Source: an uncultured Alphaproteobacteria bacterium (GTDB lineage: Bacteria; Pseudomonadota; Alphaproteobacteria; Rhodobacterales; Rhodobacteraceae). From it: a stretch of DNA of 9,695 bases. Location of the stretch: assembly GCA_929200295.1 (NCBI GenBank), contig CAKMZE010000013.1, forward strand, positions 5,670 through 15,364. Reading direction: 5' to 3'. Shown here in pieces: positions 5,512 through 9,695 of this stretch. The position numbers and the translations under genes were made by a program. Position 1 is the stretch's first letter, and each line of letters opens with the position of its first letter. Under the pieces are notes generated by a model. The model searched no databases. It was not told the origin of the DNA and saw only the letters and a list, made by a program, of their open reading frames with translations.

Positions 5512-6654
5512 ATGCGGCGTTCAAAAAGGGGCGATGTTGATCCTTTTATTGTGATGGATGTGATGGAGGCCGCGCGCAAGGCCGAGGCCGCAGGCCGTCA
5601 CATCATTCATATGGAGGTCGGGCAGCCAGGAACAGGTGCCCCAAAAGCGGCGTTAGAACGCTTTGCGCAGGATTTGACATCTCCATTGGGGTATACGGTT
5701 GGCCTTGGCCTGCCTGAATTGCGGGCACGCATCGCTCAGCATACCCGCGCATGGTATGATGTTGATCTTGATCCCGCGCGTGTGGTGGTGACGGCAGGCG
5801 CATCGGGTGCGTTCGTTTTAGCGTTTAGTGCCCTGTTCGATAATGGTGAGCGTGTTGGTTTGGGCACACCTTCCTATCCGTCATACAGGCAGATTCTGCG
5901 CGGTATGGGGCTGAATGCTGTGGATATCCCAACGACGCTTGCGCAACGGTTTCAGCCGCTTGCCTCAGATGTGGCAGAACATAACCTTGATGGGTTGATC
6001 ATCGCCTCGCCAGCAAACCCGACAGGGACGATGCTAGATAAGCGGGCGCTTTCAGCATTATCCGAGGCGTGTATTGCGCAGGATACGGCGTTGATTTCGG
6101 ACGAAATCTATCACGGCATTGAATATGCCCATGCGCCAGTGTCGGCATTACAGGTCACGGATGAGGCCTATGTGGTCAATTCGTTCTCGAAATACTTTTC
6201 AATGACGGGCTGGCGCGTGGGGTGGATGGTTGTGCCACAAGATCACGTGCGCCAGGTGGAACGCCTTGCACAGAATATGTTTATCTGCGCGTCGCATGGA
6301 TCGCAGCGGCTCGCGCTACATGCGATGGGCTGTCACGATGAGCTGGCAGAAAACATTGAGGTGTACCGCGATAACCGGGATGCGATGATCGCAGGGCTTC
6401 AGGCCATTGGGTTTACAAAGTTTGCGCCCCCCGATGGGGCGTTCTATATCTATGTAGATGTATCCGATTACACAGATGATAGCCTTTCTTTTGCGGCCGA
6501 TATCCTTGAGCATGCGGGGGTTGCTGTGACGCCCGGCTTGGATTTTGACCCAGCACATGGCCACCATTGGCTACGGTTCTCATATGCAAGAGGTCGCGAC
6601 GATATCACCGAAGGGTTAGAAAGATTAGCCCGCTTTATGGAGACGCGCCGATGA
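5512..6654 (+). CDS. PLP-dependent class I/II aminotransferase
   Basis: Cytoplasmic fold-type I aminotransferase of the aspartate aminotransferase superfamily, 380 residues, full length. Visible landmarks are GQPGTGAP (37-44), the substrate-loop YTVGLGLPELR (61-71), the cofactor-binding ANPTG with Asn169, DEIY with Asp197 and Tyr200, the Schiff-base lysine Lys227 in SFSKYFSMTGWRVGW, and the carboxylate-binding Arg355 in WLRFSYAR. ATG 5512 is chosen because GAGG (5503-5506) lies five bases upstream and the protein then starts MRRSKRGDVDPF, where relatives start. An in-frame frame extension to a TTG at 5443 looks non-coding and overlaps the intergenic inverted repeat. The stop overlaps the amidase start as ATGA, showing translational coupling. 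The amino acid substrate cannot be assigned; aspartate, alanine, aromatic or another amino acid is possible. Confidence 0.93.
   Translation: MRRSKRGDVDPFIVMDVMEAARKAEAAGRHIIHMEVGQPGTGAPKAALERFAQDLTSPLGYTVGLGLPELRARIAQHTRAWYDVDLDPARVVVTAGASGAFVLAFSALFDNGERVGLGTPSYPSYRQILRGMGLNAVDIPTTLAQRFQPLASDVAEHNLDGLIIASPANPTGTMLDKRALSALSEACIAQDTALISDEIYHGIEYAHAPVSALQVTDEAYVVNSFSKYFSMTGWRVGWMVVPQDHVRQVERLAQNMFICASHGSQRLALHAMGCHDELAENIEVYRDNRDAMIAGLQAIGFTKFAPPDGAFYIYVDVSDYTDDSLSFAADILEHAGVAVTPGLDFDPAHGHHWLRFSYARGRDDITEGLERLARFMETRR
6639..6642 (+). promoter_or_regulatory. Amidase ribosome binding site inside the aminotransferase gene
   Basis: GGAG lies eight bases before ATG 6651, within the last aminotransferase codons. 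This supports reinitiation or coupled translation at the ATGA overlap. Confidence 0.55.
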
Positions 6655-7853
6655 TGCTGCGTATGCTGATCACGCTGCTTATGTTATGTGCGGCACCCAG
6701 CTTTGCGCAGGATTTTAGTGGTCTTGCACGTTTGAACATCGGGCAAAGCCAAGTGCGTGATGAGGCGGGCGATCTCGTTGTAGATCTATATTTGAGCCAA
6801 GCCGTGCCCTACCGGGTTTTGACATTGGATAACCCACGCCAGCTTGTGCTTGATTTTCGCGAGGTCGACTGGGGCGAGGCCACGCAAACGGGGATGTTAA
6901 ACGCCGATCTTGCCAGTGGCGTCGCTTTTGAGGGCGTGCAAGACGGGTGGTCGCGGCTGCGTGTTGATCTGGTCGCACCGTTAAAAATAGTTGCGGCTGG
7001 CATGATGGTGGACCCAAACACAGGGGCGGCACATTTGAATGTGCGCATGGCGCCAACAACTGATGAGAGCTTTGCCGTCGCCGCGCGTCAAGACGACCCT
7101 TTAGCCACTGAGACCACGCCGATCCCCCAGCCGATGCCACGTGATGCGGGGCCGATTACGATTGCCATCGATCCCGGTCATGGGGGTATTGACCCCGGTG
7201 CGACACGCGGCGGCGTGCATGAGGCAGACCTCATGCTGGCGCTGGGTATCGAGGTCGCGGATGCGATCAACCGTCAACCGCAGCTGCGCGCGGTGCTCAC
7301 GCGTGATGCAGATGTGTTTGTCCCCATTGGCGCGCGCATGACGATTGCGCGGAATGCTGGGGCGGATTTGCTGATCTCGCTTCATGCTGATGCATTAGAA
7401 GAAGGCAACGCGCGCGGCGCGTCTGTTTACACGCTCAACCAAGATGGCAGCGATGTTGCTGCCGCGCGTATGGCCGAACGGCATGAGCGTAGCGATCTGC
7501 TTGGTGGGCTTGATCTATCGGGGCAGGGTGACAAAGTGGCGACTGTTTTGATGGATCTCGCACGCGCCCAAAGCGCGCCTTCGGGGCAAAGGTTTGCTGA
7601 TGCGCTGATCGCAGGCTTCCGCGGTGCGGATGCACGGCTCAATTCGCGCCCGCGTCGCGAGGGGCGTTTGGCGGTTTTAATGGCGGCTGATTTTCCGTCG
7701 GTGCTGATCGAGGGCGGGTTTTTATCAGATCAGATCGATCGCACGACGCTGCGCAGCAGCAAGGGCCGCGCCCCTTTGGTCGCAGGGATTACAAACGCCG
7801 TATTGCGCTGGGCCGAGGATGAGGCCGCGCGCGCGCCGCTTGTACGCCAATAG
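6651..7853 (+). CDS. Exported N-acetylmuramoyl-L-alanine amidase (AmiB/AmiC-like)
   Basis: Periplasmic zinc amidase that cleaves the amide bond between N-acetylmuramic acid and L-alanine of peptidoglycan, typically for daughter-cell separation. It has 400 residues: a signal peptide (MMLRMLITLLMLCAAPSFAQ), an AMIN domain at about 26-135 (septal or wall targeting, LDNPRQLVLDF), a Pro/Thr-rich linker near 150-165, and an Amidase_3 domain at about 169-390. Zinc ligands are His177 (DPGHGG), Glu191 (VHEAD) and His245 (SLHAD); the catalytic Glu354 is in VLIEGGFLSD. Between them lies RMAERHERSDLLGG (273-286), resembling the regulatory helix that blocks the active site in E. coli AmiB-type enzymes until an EnvC/LytM-type activator binds. 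The ATG at 6651 overlaps the aminotransferase stop; a second in-frame ATG follows at 6654. It lies next to mrcA, consistent with a cell-wall role. AmiA, AmiB or AmiC cannot be distinguished. Confidence 0.95.
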   Translation: MMLRMLITLLMLCAAPSFAQDFSGLARLNIGQSQVRDEAGDLVVDLYLSQAVPYRVLTLDNPRQLVLDFREVDWGEATQTGMLNADLASGVAFEGVQDGWSRLRVDLVAPLKIVAAGMMVDPNTGAAHLNVRMAPTTDESFAVAARQDDPLATETTPIPQPMPRDAGPITIAIDPGHGGIDPGATRGGVHEADLMLALGIEVADAINRQPQLRAVLTRDADVFVPIGARMTIARNAGADLLISLHADALEEGNARGASVYTLNQDGSDVAAARMAERHERSDLLGGLDLSGQGDKVATVLMDLARAQSAPSGQRFADALIAGFRGADARLNSRPRREGRLAVLMAADFPSVLIEGGFLSDQIDRTTLRSSKGRAPLVAGITNAVLRWAEDEAARAPLVRQ

Positions 7854-7860
7854 CCCCATC

Positions 7861-7874
7861 AAAGCAGGCGCTTT
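7861..7874 (+). terminator. Weak hairpin after the amidase gene
   Basis: AAAGC (7861-7865) and GCTTT (7870-7874) form a five-base-pair stem around AGGC. Only three T end the stem, with no further U run, so it is a poor intrinsic terminator; it lies just before the mrcA promoter. Confidence 0.2.
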
Positions 7875-7899
7875 CTAGCCCGAACATGCATTTGTGGTT

Positions 7900-7928
7900 T
7901 TGACCATTGTTAATCCAATGCGTATAAG
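7900..7928 (+). promoter_or_regulatory. Sigma-70-type promoter for mrcA
   Basis: TTGACC (7900-7905) and TATAAG (7923-7928) each match the housekeeping consensus at five of six positions and are separated by exactly 17 bases. Transcription would start near 7935, giving a leader of about 25 bases before the GTG at 7961. It is the best promoter in the window and suggests that mrcA is not dependent on read-through from the amidase gene. Confidence 0.65.
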
Positions 7929-7960
7929 CACGACAAATATATGATGAATGGTTGGGGCCA

Positions 7961-9695
7961 GTGCTGCGCTTTATTTTATCTTTCTTCGGCGGGATTTTTT
8001 CGCTGATTGCTTTGGGCCTCACAATGGGCGCGCTTGTCCTTGGTGCGATCTTTTTTCTCTATGCCCGGGATTTGCCGTCCTATGATGTCTTGGCGCAATA
8101 CGCGCCAAAGACAATTAGCCGGATTTATTCTGGTGAGGGGCAAATTATCGATGAATTTGCAACCGAACGGCGGCTTTTTACACCGGCCGAGGAAATTCCC
8201 GATGTCGTGAAACACGCGTTTATTTCTGCTGAGGATAAGAATTTTTATGTCCATGGCGGCTATGACCCGCGCGGTATTGCGGCAGCTTTCGTAGAAGCCG
8301 TGCAATCACGCGGCGCTGATTTGCGTGGTGCGTCAACGATTACCCAGCAGGTTGCGAAAAACTTTCTGCTTGATGGCACGCGCTCGGGCATTGCCGGGAT
8401 TGAACGTAAAATCCGCGAGATCATCCTTGCGCCGCGCCTCGAAGAAACGTTGGGCAAAGAAGGTGTGCTTGAGCTGTATCTCAATGAGATCGATCTTGGC
8501 GTGCGCTCATTTGGGGTGACGGCTGCGGCGCAAAGCTATTTTAACAAAACCCTGGCCGAGCTGTCACCAGCCGAGGCTGCGTTTCTCGCGGTGCATCCCA
8601 AAGCACCCTATAGCTATCACCCGGTAAAAAACCGTGAGGCTGCGATGGATCGCCGGAATTTCATTCTGCGCGAAATGTTTGAAAACGGGTATTTGGACCA
8701 AGCCGCCTATGATGTGGCGCTCGCAGATCCGATTAGGACAGTGCAGGGTGGTGATTTTGATAGCTACCGTACCGAATTACCTCCGCGTGATTACTTTTCA
8801 GATGAGATCAGGCGCCAGCTGAGCCGCGACTTTGGCGAGGATGAGTTCTTTACAGGTGGCCTTGCGATCCGTGCGACAATTGATCAGGAATTACAGGTTA
8901 TTGCAGCGCAATCTTTACAGCTTGCATTAGAGAGTTTTGACCGCAGTAAAGGGCGCTGGCGCGGCACGGGCAAGACGATTTCAACTGAGAACCTTGGGTC
9001 TGAAGACGCATGGCGCGCAGCCCTTTCTGACGTGAATGTCGCGCGCGATATTGCATTGGAAAACCCGTGGTATCCGGCGGTAGTCCTTGCGGTCGCCGAG
9101 GGCGAGATGCGTATTGGCATTGAAGAGATCACAGAAACTGCGGCTGAGCCTTTTGTCGTTCCGCGCCGTGATATCGAATGGATGCGTGGGAACTTCGCGG
9201 ATAATTTCACGGTTGGGGACGTGGTGCATGTGCGGCGCATGACCACTGACAGCGATGGATCATTCCTTCGCTGGACATTGCGGCAAGTGCCCGAAGTGCA
9301 GGGCGGATTTATGGCGATGGACGTGAACACAGGGCGTGTTCTCGCGATGCAGGGTGGGTTTAGCTACCAGCATTCGGTGTTTAACCGGGCGACGCAGGCA
9401 CGCCGCCAGCCGGGATCTGCATTTAAGCCATTTGTTTATGCCGCGGCATTAGATTCAGGCTATTCACCAGCGACAATCGTTGTGGATTCCCCGATTGAGA
9501 TCAACACCCCCCAAGGGGTCTGGCGCCCACAAAACGCATCCAACAAATTCTATGGTCCCACACCGCTGCGTACTGGGATTGAGCAATCACGGAACCTGAT
9601 GACGATCCGTCTCGCCCAAGAGGTGGGGATTAATGTCGTCGCAGAATACGCGGAACGTTTTGGCGTTTATGAGAATATGAACCGCGTGCTCTCAG
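7961..9695 (+). CDS. mrcA: Penicillin-binding protein 1A, bifunctional (cut at right edge)
   Basis: Class A PBP anchored in the inner membrane with periplasmic domains. It polymerises lipid II into glycan strands and cross-links the peptides. The visible part is 578 residues. There is a short cytoplasmic end and one membrane segment (about 5-34, with SFFGGIFSLIALGL), then the GT51 glycosyltransferase at about 60-235 with catalytic Glu91 in AEDKNFYVHGGYD, GASTITQQ (123-130), ERKIREIILA and ELYLNEIDLG. An intervening OB-like region spans about 305-440. The transpeptidase begins near 447, with nucleophile Ser486 in SAFK (Lys489) and the SRN motif at 543-545; the KTG motif lies beyond the edge. 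GTG 7961 gives a start LRFILSFFG as in Rhodobacter relatives; no in-frame ATG exists after the upstream stop at 7925. A TTG at 7952 is an alternative. The Shine-Dalgarno sequence is weak (GGGG very close to GTG). The stretch VHPKAP (211-216) replaces the more usual LPKAP. Confidence 0.96.
   Translation, partial: MLRFILSFFGGIFSLIALGLTMGALVLGAIFFLYARDLPSYDVLAQYAPKTISRIYSGEGQIIDEFATERRLFTPAEEIPDVVKHAFISAEDKNFYVHGGYDPRGIAAAFVEAVQSRGADLRGASTITQQVAKNFLLDGTRSGIAGIERKIREIILAPRLEETLGKEGVLELYLNEIDLGVRSFGVTAAAQSYFNKTLAELSPAEAAFLAVHPKAPYSYHPVKNREAAMDRRNFILREMFENGYLDQAAYDVALADPIRTVQGGDFDSYRTELPPRDYFSDEIRRQLSRDFGEDEFFTGGLAIRATIDQELQVIAAQSLQLALESFDRSKGRWRGTGKTISTENLGSEDAWRAALSDVNVARDIALENPWYPAVVLAVAEGEMRIGIEEITETAAEPFVVPRRDIEWMRGNFADNFTVGDVVHVRRMTTDSDGSFLRWTLRQVPEVQGGFMAMDVNTGRVLAMQGGFSYQHSVFNRATQARRQPGSAFKPFVYAAALDSGYSPATIVVDSPIEINTPQGVWRPQNASNKFYGPTPLRTGIEQSRNLMTIRLAQEVGINVVAEYAERFGVYENMNRVLS

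Noticed and set aside
6715..7140. Minus-strand 141-codon open frame inside the amidase gene
   Set aside because: Antisense to the AMIN domain region, Pro/Arg/Ser-rich, no start signal or family resemblance.
8884..9330. Minus-strand 148-codon open frame inside mrcA
   Set aside because: Antisense to a confidently identified PBP1A gene; Thr/Ser/Arg-rich translation without motifs.

Overview
The window looks like chromosomal DNA of an alphaproteobacterium of the family Rhodobacteraceae, most likely the Roseobacter group. The main evidence is HemA, a C4-pathway 5-aminolevulinate synthase whose residue numbering matches the Rhodobacter enzyme, together with Rhodobacter-like RodZ and PBP1A proteins, moderate GC content and frequent GAT/ATT/GCG codons. 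I see no tRNA, rRNA, insertion sequence, CRISPR array, phage or plasmid gene. This is a core-genome region of housekeeping genes, and I did not find an undescribed multigene system in it.

Layout. (1) 1-655, minus strand: the N-terminal half of an M20-family metallodipeptidase, cut by the window edge. (2) 656-877: a divergent intergenic region. (3) 878-2101, plus: hemA, probably starting at TTG 878 and not at the nearby ATG 869. (4) 2211-3434, plus: rodZ, a bitopic membrane protein with an HTH domain. (5) 3531-4646, plus: ispG of the MEP isoprenoid pathway. (6) 4651-5391, minus: an exported DsbA/ScsC-like thiol-disulfide oxidoreductase; its stop lies four bases from the ispG stop. (7) 5392-5511: a divergent intergenic region with a nested inverted repeat. 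(8) 5512-6654, plus: a class I/II PLP aminotransferase. (9) 6651-7853, plus: an exported N-acetylmuramoyl-L-alanine amidase, overlapping the aminotransferase by four bases. (10) 7854-7960: an intergenic region with a good sigma-70-type promoter. (11) 7961 to the right edge, plus: mrcA (PBP1A), cut before its KTG motif. No gene-free stretch exceeds 300 bases; the longest is about 220 bases, at 656-877.

How the genes fit together. Two themes alternate. One is the supply of biosynthetic precursors: HemA makes ALA for haem and, where present, bacteriochlorophyll, and IspG makes HMBPP for quinones, carotenoids and undecaprenyl phosphate. The other is the cell envelope: RodZ (shape, MreB scaffold), the periplasmic oxidoreductase, the peptidoglycan amidase and the bifunctional peptidoglycan synthase PBP1A. 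The rodZ-ispG adjacency also occurs in E. coli, which supports the rodZ call. The aminotransferase and amidase are translationally coupled, while mrcA appears to have its own promoter.
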